From assembly GCA_013203545.1 (NCBI GenBank), contig JABMQA010000578.1, positions 1 through 7,674 of the forward strand: 7,674 nucleotides of DNA. The letters run 5' to 3'. The notes under the pieces were generated by a model. That model was given only the letters and a program-made list of their open reading frames with translations. It was not told where the DNA came from and did not search any database. This document shows positions 1 through 6,722 of this stretch, one piece after another. The stretch comes from Bacteroidota bacterium. GTDB taxonomy: Bacteria; Bacteroidota; Bacteroidia; Bacteroidales; 4484-276. Within the stretch, counting starts at the first letter, position 1; the number at the start of each line of letters is the position of its first letter. Position numbers and translations under genes: made by a program.

Positions 1-114
1 ATCAACAAGCAGAGGGCTTTTATTCTTGCGATTAATTGAACAGGCTGTGATAACTGAACCTGTCTCATACAAAGAAATTATAAATCAAAATCACGGGTAA
101 TGATTACATACCCC
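1..114 (+). mobile_element. Right end of an insertion sequence, probably IS1595/ISXO2-like (partial)
   Basis: The window opens inside what appears to be the 3' end of an insertion sequence. A transposase-like reading frame stops at 98-100. Directly after it the sequence runs through an inverted-repeat-like stretch (GGGTAATGATTACATACCCC at 95-114), which on the other strand begins GGGG, as IS1595-family ends commonly do. The stop codon lies inside this stretch, a compact arrangement usual in IS elements. The minus-strand TPR gene enters the element from the right and ends within it, which makes 114/115 the likely junction. IS1595 elements generally make 8-bp target duplications, so ATTTTCTT (115-122) is the predicted duplicate. 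The other end of the element is outside the window, so element type and boundary are inferred. Confidence 0.5.
2..100 (+). CDS. Transposase, C-terminal fragment (IS1595/ISXO2-like)
   Basis: An open frame enters from the left edge and ends with TAA at 98-100, giving 32 residues that begin STSRGLLFLRLIEQAV and continue through TEPVSYKEII. From memory, this resembles the extreme C-terminus of IS1595/ISXO2-type DDE transposases of the form NRR(T/K)S.SRG.LFYRL..QAV...PV.Y..I. The fragment carries no catalytic residues because those lie upstream of the window. The full-length protein would be a DDE-fold transposase that cuts and joins the element's ends. The inverted-repeat-like sequence that starts at its stop codon and the disrupted gene beyond it support this reading. 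The family assignment rests on recall of a short motif. It could instead be the tail of another transposase or an unrelated protein. Confidence 0.5.
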   Translation, partial: STSRGLLFLRLIEQAVITEPVSYKEIINQNHG

Positions 115-1242
115 ATTTTCTTTTAAATCATCATAGGAACGGCCCATATTGTAAAGCTGGTTCACCAAATCAATATGATAAGGATTCGTACTTCTTAATA
201 TTTCTGTTGATTCGGACAAGATGGCTATCGCATGTTCATAATCTTTTCTTGAATAGTAAATATTTGATAAACGGCTTAATAATGAAGTATTAATATCATG
301 GCTTTTAACGACCAAAGTATCAGTTATCTTTAGCGCATTATTACATAGTAATTCTGCTTCTGATAATTCATTTCTTAGCAAATGTATAACTACCAGGTTA
401 CTTAAAGTATAAACATACCCAAGCCTTTTATCATTATTATCTTCATAAATATTTTTTGCTAGATTTAATTGCTTTTCTGCGAGGGCGAAATTTCCAATTG
501 TTGAATTCAAGACCCCCAAATTACTTAAATCCTGAGCAATGATAACATGATGATCTCCAAAATGGCGTTTATCAATTTCCATCATTTTCAAATATGATTT
601 TTCTGCTTTGGCGTATTGTCCCTTTTCTTTATAAAAGTGCCCGAGATTGTTTAACAGAGGTGCGACATCAGGATGGTTTTCACTAAAAAGATTGTTACAT
701 ATAATTTTAGCCGAGTCAAAATAAATCTCTGCATTTGATAAATTCCCGATCGATAAATACAATGCACCGGCATTATTTAAAAAATATGCATAACCGGTAC
801 TGTCCGTTATTTCAATTTGGCTGTAAAGCAAAGAAAGTTGTTTGCTAATGGATAAAGATTTTTCATACAATCCCATTTCCCTGTACAACTCCGATAAAAC
901 AGACAGTCCGGATATGTAATCATCACTTCTTTCGCCTAAAAGATCTTTGTCGAAATTGATTGATTCAATAATTGCTTTTTCGGCCAGGTTGAATTCACCG
1001 ATATAGTAATACAACTTGCCTAACTCCTGCTGGTAAAAACTGTAATTTGAATCAAGAAATGATTCAGAAGAATCATAGATTGCAATTTTTTGTTTCAGGT
1101 AATCTATTCCACCAACAAAATCACCTGAATTTATGTATCCATCAATTATCCTGCATTCTTTTTCATAAACAGATTCTTGTGCAAACATTGCCGTAATGCC
1201 TGTTATTGCTTTAAATAAAAAAATAATCCTGAAGTTTTTCAT
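91..1242 (-). CDS. Exported TPR-repeat protein, C-terminally truncated
   Basis: This 383-residue protein starts with a signal peptide (residues 1-22, hydrophobic core then MFA|QE). From about residue 68 it is a run of tetratricopeptide repeats with a period near 42 residues, the spacing of the kinesin-light-chain-like TPR_10/TPR_12 type. Units fall at roughly 68-101, 110-143, 152-185, 195-228, 237-270, 278-311 and 320-353. Clear canonical residues include LLNNLGHFYKEKGQYAKAE at 196-214. An eighth unit begins at about 359 but stops after its first helix (NQLYNMGRSYDDLKEN), and the last seven residues (GVCNHYP) are encoded by the inverted-repeat-like DNA at 91-114. Bacteroidota proteins with this layout often continue into a CHAT protease-like domain or another output module. 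Whatever followed here is lost. TPRs mediate protein-protein contacts, and the partner is unknown. The ATG at 1242 is supported by the signal peptide and by a promoter just upstream. It is transcribed away from the cargo operon. It is probably a pseudogene, though a secreted TPR remnant is possible. Confidence 0.85.
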   Translation of the reverse strand: MKNFRIIFLFKAITGITAMFAQESVYEKECRIIDGYINSGDFVGGIDYLKQKIAIYDSSESFLDSNYSFYQQELGKLYYYIGEFNLAEKAIIESINFDKDLLGERSDDYISGLSVLSELYREMGLYEKSLSISKQLSLLYSQIEITDSTGYAYFLNNAGALYLSIGNLSNAEIYFDSAKIICNNLFSENHPDVAPLLNNLGHFYKEKGQYAKAEKSYLKMMEIDKRHFGDHHVIIAQDLSNLGVLNSTIGNFALAEKQLNLAKNIYEDNNDKRLGYVYTLSNLVVIHLLRNELSEAELLCNNALKITDTLVVKSHDINTSLLSRLSNIYYSRKDYEHAIAILSESTEILRSTNPYHIDLVNQLYNMGRSYDDLKENGVCNHYP

Positions 1243-1263
1243 GGCTCAATGTTTACTTTCGAA

Positions 1264-1292
1264 CAAAGGTAACGATATAATAGTGATGGCAA
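1264..1292 (-). promoter_or_regulatory. Bacteroidetes-type promoter of the TPR gene
   Basis: Read on the minus strand, positions 1271-1264 are TACCTTTG, an exact match to the Bacteroidetes -7 consensus TAnnTTTG. A TTG (1292-1290), the core of the -33 element, lies 18 bp upstream, within the usual spacing. Transcription would start near 1258, leaving a leader of about 16 nt before the ATG at 1242. The match is by eye. No start site has been measured. Confidence 0.5.
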
Positions 1293-1397
1293 GAAGGATG
1301 TAATTAAGTTCTTTGAATTACTTATTTTTTCAACATGGCCTTAAGCGGCAACCATACAGGCTTTTTAATGTATAACCTGCAAACCATTTTACAAATA

Positions 1398-1409
1398 CCC
1401 CAATTGGGG
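1398..1409. promoter_or_regulatory. Perfect 12-bp palindrome upstream of the operon (possible operator)
   Basis: CCCCAATTGGGG is a perfect palindrome and a GC-rich island in AT-rich surroundings, ending 70 bp before the first cargo start codon. CAAAT (1392-1396) and ATTTG (1415-1419) flank it as further complementary arms, set asymmetrically. If TTGATTTG at 1412-1419 serves as a -7 element, the palindrome sits in the promoter spacer, a typical repressor position. In RNA it could also form a 4-bp GC stem with an AATT loop. Which of these applies, if any, is unknown. Confidence 0.35.
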
Positions 1410-1466
1410 AATTGATTTGAAAAATATTATAACTATATTGGCAAGCTCAAAAAATCTAAAACAAAT

Positions 1467-1472
1467 AGGAGG
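1467..1472 (+). promoter_or_regulatory. Strong Shine-Dalgarno (AGGAGG) that fixes the start of the beta-helix gene
   Basis: AGGAGG lies 7 nt before the ATG at 1480. The same frame is open further upstream to a TTG at 1417, but this ribosome-binding site and the signal peptide that begins at 1480 decide in favour of the internal ATG. A full Shine-Dalgarno is unusual in Bacteroidota, and the next three genes have only A-rich leaders. Confidence 0.7.
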
Positions 1473-1479
1473 ATTTATC

Positions 1480-2748
1480 ATGAAAAAATTATTTTTATTT
1501 ATCGGCATTTTAGCAGTTTCCTGCGGGCTATCAGCACAAACTGTAGTTTCCGGGAACATTACCGGTGTGTGGGAACCGGATGGAAATCCCTATATTGTTG
1601 TAGGAGACATTAATATTGTTGACTCACTAATCATTGAAGCCGGAGTATTGGTTCAATTCCAGGCGGGGGGATGGATGATTCAAGTTGGAGGAGGTGCCAG
1701 GTTTTTAGCCGATGGAACAGATGAAAGTCCTATTATTTTTGAGCCTTATCAGGGAAATGAACCAGGGTTGTGGGATAAAATATATTTAAGTGTATCTGGC
1801 AGTGATGATACATTGAAATATTGCATAATAAGGAATGCAAACATTGGCATACATACAAATACATGTTCACCCTACATATTCAATTGTAAGATTTCCGGTA
1901 ATTATGTCGGAGTACACATCTATAACGGCAGTACAGCTTACGGTTCAATTGTAAGGTTAGATCATTGTTTGATAAACGACAATATCGAAGATGGAATATT
2001 GATATCACGTTATACGGGATCTGCAAAGGCTAATATCAGTAACTGTACTTTGTACAATAATTCATATGGTATAAGGGCTGCCAATAATACAACCTTTGCG
2101 ACAATTACAAATACATCGATAATTGGTTGCGCAAATTATGGTGTAATGAATGAGATTAATGCAGACATAAACGCAGAAGATATGATTTATAGTTGTTTTT
2201 GGGATAATGGACAAGGAAATTTTTACAACATTGGTATTCCCCTTGGTTTCGGATATAATGGAATTTATCAAAACTATAATGAAGACTCTTGTGATGTTAA
2301 TTTTAATATATATAATGATCCGCAATTTGTTGATGCAACATATTCTAACTTTAGTCTTATGGAAACTTCTAAATGTATTGATGCTGGGACAAATATAATT
2401 TTGGGAGAAGTTGTTTATGATCCTGATGGTACCATGCCGGATATGGGGGCAAATTACTTTGATCAAGGCGGAGTGGGATATTTTGAAAACACAGAATTAA
2501 TTTCCAATAAATTCGAAATAAACGTTTACCCCAATCCTTTCTTCAGCAAAGCAACCATTGAATTCCCCAATCCCAATCACTCAAATTACACTTTGTCAGT
2601 TTTCAGTATTTCAGGAAACAAAGTATTTGAAAGGGCTAATATCAAATCCGATATAATAGAATTTGAAAGAGGCAACTTGCCAAAAGGGATTTACCTGGCT
2701 GAACTCAAAGGCGAAAAAGTTTTTTGGGGGAAGATGGCGATAAAATAA
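1480..2748 (+). CDS. T9SS-sorted right-handed beta-helix surface protein
   Basis: This 422-residue protein begins with a signal peptide (MKKLFLFIGILAVSCGLSA|Q, residues 1-19). Residues about 45-260 are a right-handed parallel beta-helix of the kind found in NosD and pectate-lyase-like proteins: short hydrophobic strands punctuated by Asn/Gly/Cys turns, for example KYCIIRNANIGIH, PYIFNCKISGNYVGVHI, RLDHCLINDNIEDGI and ANISNCTLYNNSYGIRA. A conserved closing segment follows (NDPQFVD at 279-285, CIDAGT at 299-304, DPDGT..DMGANYFD at 314-328), common in Bacteroidota beta-helix proteins. Residues 345-422 are a type A T9SS sorting domain. The expected route is Sec to the periplasm, then T9SS across the outer membrane with removal of the domain and anchoring to A-LPS or release. 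No catalytic residues of a polysaccharide lyase are recognisable, so adhesion or glycan binding is as likely as an enzyme role. It is the first gene of the cargo operon. The cysteine at residue 15 does not sit in a canonical lipobox. Confidence 0.9.
   Translation: MKKLFLFIGILAVSCGLSAQTVVSGNITGVWEPDGNPYIVVGDINIVDSLIIEAGVLVQFQAGGWMIQVGGGARFLADGTDESPIIFEPYQGNEPGLWDKIYLSVSGSDDTLKYCIIRNANIGIHTNTCSPYIFNCKISGNYVGVHIYNGSTAYGSIVRLDHCLINDNIEDGILISRYTGSAKANISNCTLYNNSYGIRAANNTTFATITNTSIIGCANYGVMNEINADINAEDMIYSCFWDNGQGNFYNIGIPLGFGYNGIYQNYNEDSCDVNFNIYNDPQFVDATYSNFSLMETSKCIDAGTNIILGEVVYDPDGTMPDMGANYFDQGGVGYFENTELISNKFEINVYPNPFFSKATIEFPNPNHSNYTLSVFSISGNKVFERANIKSDIIEFERGNLPKGIYLAELKGEKVFWGKMAIK
2512..2745 (+). 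repeat. Type A T9SS sorting-domain copy 1 (complete)
   Basis: It encodes residues 345-422 of the beta-helix protein: FEINVYPNPFF start, HSNYTLSVFSISGNKVFE core, FERGNLPKGIYLAELKGEKV and a GKMAIK end. Segment 2578-2644 matches the copy in the LamG gene (7512-7578) at 60 of 67 bases, including a shared identical run of 33 nt. Confidence 0.85.
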
Positions 2749-2776
2749 TAAACATCATGCTATAAATTTAAAAACA

Positions 2777-4591
2777 ATGAAAAAGAAAATTACTTTCACA
2801 ATCGGCTGTTTGATATTAATGCTTGCCAGTAACCTGCAATCACAGCACCCATCTAGTTTAGAAAAGGGTTCCAGACTCCAAAAACAAAAGTTGTCCGATC
2901 ATCTATCATTATCTAAACCAGGCCTTTATGGCAGTTCTAAAGATTTTAAAACATTTAATGATTATAACGGTTCAATGGATTTCGGAAATGCCCCTTCTTG
3001 GGATTGGGCTGAGCAATTCGGGGGATCAGCAGCCGATTCAGCCTACGGATTTGTAATCGGTATGGATACTGACCATGCAGGAAATTTCTATACTTATGGT
3101 TATGCTTCTTCTGAAATGGATTATTTCGGGGTAACTATTCAAAAGGGGACATTCTTATGTAAACAAAAACCAAGCGGTGAACTGATCTGGATGAAAACTT
3201 TTACAGACTTGTTTGCTGGCTATCATCTTGGCAATTATATCACCATTGATCCTGCAAATGAAAACATTTACATCGCAGGTGTATTTCAGGAAGCATTTAA
3301 CATTCCCGATGGTCATGAATTGGTTCCAGCTGAAAACGGAAGTATCTTTATCATTAAATTTGGTATTGAAGGAAACTATATATCTGTAATTCAGGAAGAC
3401 ATAGAATTTTCAAATATTCTTTGTCTGGCAGCAGATCATTCCGGAAATATTTTATTAAGTGGCACATTTAGTGACGAGGCATTGATAAGTGGGGAATTAT
3501 TAGTCGGTTCGGGTATGGATGACGCTTATATTGCAAAATACAATTCTTCCATGAATTTAAATTGGGCGATAAAGGCAGGCGGTACAGACCAGGAATACTT
3601 AGGACTAATATCTGTAGATGATAATGATAATATCTATTTTACAGGTGAATTTTATTCAGTTAATGTTGAAATAGGCAATATTTCATTGATGATGAATGAA
3701 GGAGAAGGCAATATTGTTGTTGCTAAGTTATTTCCAAATGGAACAGCGGATTGGGCTACCTCAAAAGCGGCAAGTACAGCAGATGGGGGATGGGGTGACT
3801 ATAATTGTTGGCCTACAGGAATATTATCAGATTTACAAGGATATACATATATTAAAGGTTGGCACGGTGACTCAACCTATTTTGACGATTATATGCTAAG
3901 AAGCCCGTACTGCAATAACAGTTATTTCATCGCTAAGTTTGACAATAATGGCAATACAATTTGGGTAAACTCCATTCAAGAGCATATTTCCGGTTTTGAT
4001 TATAACCAATTCGATTACGATTCACAAGGTAATGTTTATTTAGGTGCACATGCCAGGGACACCTTGCATTTTGGTGATGATTTTGAACTAATAAACTCAG
4101 GCCTTAGTGATTTGTTTGTCGCAAAGTATCTTGCAAATGGAGATCTTGATTGGGTAAAAATTTTAGAGAGTATTACCGGAAATAATTGGATTAGTAGTGT
4201 TTCTGTATGTGATACAAACCTTTACATAGGAGGACACTTTTGCGATTATATTAGGTTTGATGATGAAGTCAAACTATCCGATATCAAGCATGGCTTCATT
4301 GCTATGAGCAGTAATAATCATTTGGGATTTAAAGAAGTTTATAATAGATATGGAATGTTTTCAAATATTTACCCTAATCCATTCTCCAACAAAACAAACA
4401 TTGAATTCCCCAACCCAACCCACTCAAGCTACACCCTCTCCATTTTCAGTATCTCTGGAATCAAAGTATTTGAAATGGATAATATTCAATCGGACAAAAT
4501 TGAATTTGAAAGAGGCAATCTACCGGAAGGGGTTTATCTGTTAGAACTCAAAGGTGAAAAGGTTTTCAGGGGAAAGATAGTGGTGAAATAA
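2777..4591 (+). CDS. T9SS-sorted SBBP-type beta-propeller protein
   Basis: This 604-residue protein has a signal peptide (residues 1 to about 22, ASNLQS|QHP), a polar linker to about residue 72, and then seven repeats of 60-70 residues. Each repeat has a [GD]N(I/V)Y(I/F)xGxF-like strand (near 102, 162, 223, 284, 354, 418 and 481) followed by FIAKFxxNGxxxWVK-like strands, for example YIAKYNSSMNLNWAIKAGG at 251-269 and LFVAKYLANGDLDWVK at 446-461. This is the SBBP (beta-propeller) repeat pattern, and seven copies suit one closed seven-bladed propeller. Residues 528-604 are a complete type A T9SS sorting domain. It follows the beta-helix gene after 28 nt, with an A-rich leader and no Shine-Dalgarno, so it is probably cotranscribed. 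The propeller is likely displayed or released outside the cell. Such folds bind ligands or partners, and no catalytic signature is visible. Six cysteines in the mature part (128, 216, 344, 379, 478, 489) could form disulfides. Confidence 0.9.
   Translation: MKKKITFTIGCLILMLASNLQSQHPSSLEKGSRLQKQKLSDHLSLSKPGLYGSSKDFKTFNDYNGSMDFGNAPSWDWAEQFGGSAADSAYGFVIGMDTDHAGNFYTYGYASSEMDYFGVTIQKGTFLCKQKPSGELIWMKTFTDLFAGYHLGNYITIDPANENIYIAGVFQEAFNIPDGHELVPAENGSIFIIKFGIEGNYISVIQEDIEFSNILCLAADHSGNILLSGTFSDEALISGELLVGSGMDDAYIAKYNSSMNLNWAIKAGGTDQEYLGLISVDDNDNIYFTGEFYSVNVEIGNISLMMNEGEGNIVVAKLFPNGTADWATSKAASTADGGWGDYNCWPTGILSDLQGYTYIKGWHGDSTYFDDYMLRSPYCNNSYFIAKFDNNGNTIWVNSIQEHISGFDYNQFDYDSQGNVYLGAHARDTLHFGDDFELINSGLSDLFVAKYLANGDLDWVKILESITGNNWISSVSVCDTNLYIGGHFCDYIRFDDEVKLSDIKHGFIAMSSNNHLGFKEVYNRYGMFSNIYPNPFSNKTNIEFPNPTHSSYTLSIFSISGIKVFEMDNIQSDKIEFERGNLPEGVYLLELKGEKVFRGKIVVK
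4358..4588 (+). repeat. Type A T9SS sorting-domain copy 2 (complete)
   Basis: It encodes residues 528-604 of the SBBP propeller protein: NIYPNPFSNK start, YTLSIFSISGIKVFEMDNI core, FERGNLPEGVYLLELKGEKV and a GKIVVK end. Its last 90 nt agree with the Ycf48-like gene's copy at roughly 87% by my count, with most changes synonymous. In the middle segment it is the most divergent of the four. Confidence 0.85.
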
Positions 4592-4643
4592 AATTTAAAA
4601 GCGTTAATAGTTTATTTAATATAAATTTTCAAAAACAATTATC

Positions 4644-6692
4644 ATGAAAAAGTATATTATTTTTTTTATTGCATTATTTTATATAAGTCTTGGAAGTTCA
4701 CAGGAATGGAAATGGCTAAATCCATTACCTACAGGAAATTGGTTATATTCCATTTATTTTACAAATGAAAACACAGGTTATGCAGTAGGTATGAAAGGAA
4801 CTATTCTCAAAACTACTAATGGAGGAAATAATTGGACAACTCAAACATCTGGAACTTCAAGAGAATTGTATTCCATATATTTTACAGATATCAATACAAG
4901 CTTCGCAGTTGGTTCAGGTGGAACCATAATCAAAACTACTAATGGAGGGAATAATTGGACAACGCTATCATCTGGGATTTCAAATACTCTATCGACAGTG
5001 TTTTTTACAGATATTAATACAGGATATGCTGCTGGATATTATGGGAGAATAATCAAAACTACAGATGGAGGAACAAATTGGATAAGTCAAGCATCAGGGA
5101 TTTCAAGTTTTCTAAGATGCATATATTTTACCAGCGAAAATACAGGTTTCATTGTAGGTTACGAGGGTATCATACTTAAAACAATAGACGGTGGAGTTAA
5201 TTGGATAACTAAAATTTCAGGTGTTTCATCTCATTTGAACTCCATCGTTTTTACCGATTCAATTACCGGTTTTATAGGTGGAGATGATGGAACTATTCTC
5301 AAAACTATTGATGGAGGAGATAATTGGATGAACCAAGAATCTGGTATAACTGAAGAGATTGAATCAGTTTATTTTTCTGATTCCAATACTGGTTTTGCTG
5401 TTGGTATATTTAGTTCATTACTAATCACAACAAACGGTGGAATTACTTGGAACTCCCAAACATGGGACCCCGGCTCATTAAGTTCAATATATTTTATTGA
5501 TTCAAACACTGGATATACCGTTGGGGCTTATGGGAAAATTATTAAAATAATTGATGCAGGCGAAAATTGGATAAAACAATCATATAATATTGCCTTTGGT
5601 TTGTATTTGAATTCCTGCCATTTTATCAATTCAAATACTTGCTATATAGCAGGACAATATGGGACCATCCTTAAAACAACAAATGGAGGAGTGAACTGGA
5701 TAAGTCAGGAAAGTGGGACTTCAAGTTGGTTAAATTCTATATTTTCAATAGATATTAATACATGTTATGTAGTTGGTTCAGGGGGTACTATATTGAAAAC
5801 AATTGACGGAGGAGTTAATTGGACAGAGCAGACTTCAGGTATTTCAAAGCAATTAATTTCAGCCTATTTTCTTGATTCGAATTTAGGTTATACTGTAGGG
5901 GAAGATGGTACTATTTTGAAAACAACAGATGGAGGAGAAAATTGGTTCAGTCAAACTTCACCTACTACATATTCTTTATTTTCAAACTTCTTTATTGATA
6001 ACACCGTGGGGTATACAGTCGGACAAGCAGGTACCATTCTTAAAACCACAAATGGAGGAACAAATTGGACTGAACTTTTGTCTGGTACTTCAAATGCTCT
6101 CACGTCTGTCTTTTTTACAAATTTCAATACTGGATATGTAGCAGGAAATGATATAATTATGAAAACTATCGATGGGGGCATTAATTGGACAACTCAATTG
6201 TCAGGTATATCAAAGTTTATTGACAATGTATATTTTATTGACACAAGCATAGGTTATGCTGTTGGTGAGCATGGAATAATTTATAAGACCATGGACGGAG
6301 GAGACAATTGGGTGTATCAGGAGAGTGGAACTTCTAGTCGATTAAATTCTGTCTATTTCATTGATGAAAGTACTGGATATGCCGTTGGAAACGGTGGAAC
6401 TATTATCAAAACCACAAATGGAGGACTAGGATTTTCTAGGATAACTAGTGATAAAATAAAACTTTTAGTATTCCCTAACCCTTTTTCTTCTCAAACAACA
6501 ATCAAATTCTCCAATCCTTCTCACTCAAATTACAAATTATCAGTTTTCAGTATTTCAGGGAACAAAGTATTTGAAATGGATAATATTAAAACGGATAAAA
6601 TTGAATTTGAAAGGGGTAACCTACCGGAAGGGGTTTATTTGATTGAACTAAAAGGGGAAAAGGTTTATAGGGGGAAGATGGTGGTGAAATAA
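4644..6692 (+). CDS. T9SS-sorted Ycf48/Hcf136-like beta-propeller protein with 14 repeats
   Basis: This 682-residue protein has a signal peptide (residues 1-19, LGSS|QEW), an opening WKWLNPLPTGN motif, and 14 tandem repeats of 40-43 residues between residues 34 and about 594. The repeat consensus is LxSIYFxDxNTGYAVGxxGTILKTT(N/D)GGxNWxxQxSG. This is the Ycf48/Hcf136 pattern, related to BNR/sialidase Asp-box repeats. Ycf48 itself forms a seven-bladed propeller in photosystem II assembly, but a secreted Bacteroidota homologue has no photosynthetic role and is better seen as a binding scaffold. No sialidase catalytic Arg triad is apparent. Fourteen units would make two seven-bladed propellers. 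The last repeat lacks the usual NW (GGLGF) and leads into the sorting domain (607-682). Repeats 6 and 7 deviate most. The gap after the SBBP gene is 52 nt, the largest in the operon, with no clear internal promoter. Confidence 0.92.
   Translation: MKKYIIFFIALFYISLGSSQEWKWLNPLPTGNWLYSIYFTNENTGYAVGMKGTILKTTNGGNNWTTQTSGTSRELYSIYFTDINTSFAVGSGGTIIKTTNGGNNWTTLSSGISNTLSTVFFTDINTGYAAGYYGRIIKTTDGGTNWISQASGISSFLRCIYFTSENTGFIVGYEGIILKTIDGGVNWITKISGVSSHLNSIVFTDSITGFIGGDDGTILKTIDGGDNWMNQESGITEEIESVYFSDSNTGFAVGIFSSLLITTNGGITWNSQTWDPGSLSSIYFIDSNTGYTVGAYGKIIKIIDAGENWIKQSYNIAFGLYLNSCHFINSNTCYIAGQYGTILKTTNGGVNWISQESGTSSWLNSIFSIDINTCYVVGSGGTILKTIDGGVNWTEQTSGISKQLISAYFLDSNLGYTVGEDGTILKTTDGGENWFSQTSPTTYSLFSNFFIDNTVGYTVGQAGTILKTTNGGTNWTELLSGTSNALTSVFFTNFNTGYVAGNDIIMKTIDGGINWTTQLSGISKFIDNVYFIDTSIGYAVGEHGIIYKTMDGGDNWVYQESGTSSRLNSVYFIDESTGYAVGNGGTIIKTTNGGLGFSRITSDKIKLLVFPNPFSSQTTIKFSNPSHSNYKLSVFSISGNKVFEMDNIKTDKIEFERGNLPEGVYLIELKGEKVYRGKMVVK
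4743..6425 (+). repeat. Tandem 123-bp coding repeat array (14 propeller units)
   Basis: The main period is 41 codons. Unit starts by residue are 34, 75, 116, 157, 198, 239, 279, 322, 363, 404, 445, 486, 526 and 567. Units 6 and 12 are 40 residues and unit 7 is 43. Units 1 and 2 share a 32-nt stretch with one mismatch exactly 123 bp apart (4809-4840 and 4932-4963), a sign of recent duplication or homogenisation. Most other units have diverged in DNA while keeping the protein pattern. Confidence 0.9.
6462..6689 (+). repeat. Type A T9SS sorting-domain copy 3 (complete)
   Basis: It encodes residues 607-682 of the Ycf48-like protein: LLVFPNPFSS start, YKLSVFSISGNKVFEMDNI core, FERGNLPEGVYLIELKGEKV and a GKMVVK end. 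Segment 6522-6588 is 65/67 identical to 7512-7578 in the LamG gene. Both differences are G/A and both are synonymous. Confidence 0.85.
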
Positions 6693-6722
6693 ATAATCAT
6701 TAATTTTAAAAAACTAATTATT

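Larger units (their letters stand above)
1243..1479. other. Intergenic region between divergent TPR gene and cargo operon
   Basis: This 237-bp non-coding stretch separates the two transcription units. Its left part carries the TPR promoter, its right part the palindrome at 1398-1409 and the AGGAGG site at 1467-1472. I find no perfect TAnnTTTG pointing toward the operon. The nearest candidate is TTGATTTG at 1412-1419, with TTTT at 1387-1390 as a poor -33. I see no tRNA, other RNA gene or rho-independent terminator in it. Confidence 0.6.

Noticed and set aside
40..63. ACAGG ... CCTGT inverted repeat as an element end or hairpin
   Set aside because: The arms are only 5 bp, with a 14-nt loop, and fall inside the transposase-like frame. 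The sequence at 95-114 is a better candidate for the element end.
1388..1404. Similarity between TTACAAATACCCCA here and TTACATACCCCA at the insertion-sequence end, suggesting a second element end or a MITE
   Set aside because: The shared stretch is short and needs a 2-nt gap, and no partner end or duplicated target is visible nearby.
1417..1479. In-frame TTG start at 1417 that would lengthen the beta-helix protein by 21 residues
   Set aside because: The ATG at 1480 has a strong AGGAGG at 7 nt and begins a typical signal peptide. The extension would bury it, and the extra residues look like translated leader.
1480..1540. Lipoprotein signal (Cys15 in LAVSCG) for the beta-helix protein
   Set aside because: The residue three before the cysteine is Ala rather than Leu, the core is short, and a good signal peptidase I site (LSA|Q) follows. 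The T9SS domain also explains surface delivery.
2062..2466. Minus-strand open frame of 134 codons inside the beta-helix gene
   Set aside because: It lies wholly antisense within a well-supported gene and its product has no domain pattern. It is a by-product of AT-rich, Asn-rich coding DNA.
4590..4629. Inverted repeat AAAATTTA / TAAATTTT between the SBBP and Ycf48-like genes as a terminator
   Set aside because: The arms are purely A/T with a 24-nt loop and no following T-run, so a stable terminator is unlikely. Chance in AT-rich DNA explains it.
4644..6692. Sialidase function for the BNR/Asp-box-like repeats
   Set aside because: The repeats fit the Ycf48/Hcf136 form, and I see neither the arginine triad nor the FRIP motif of sialidases.
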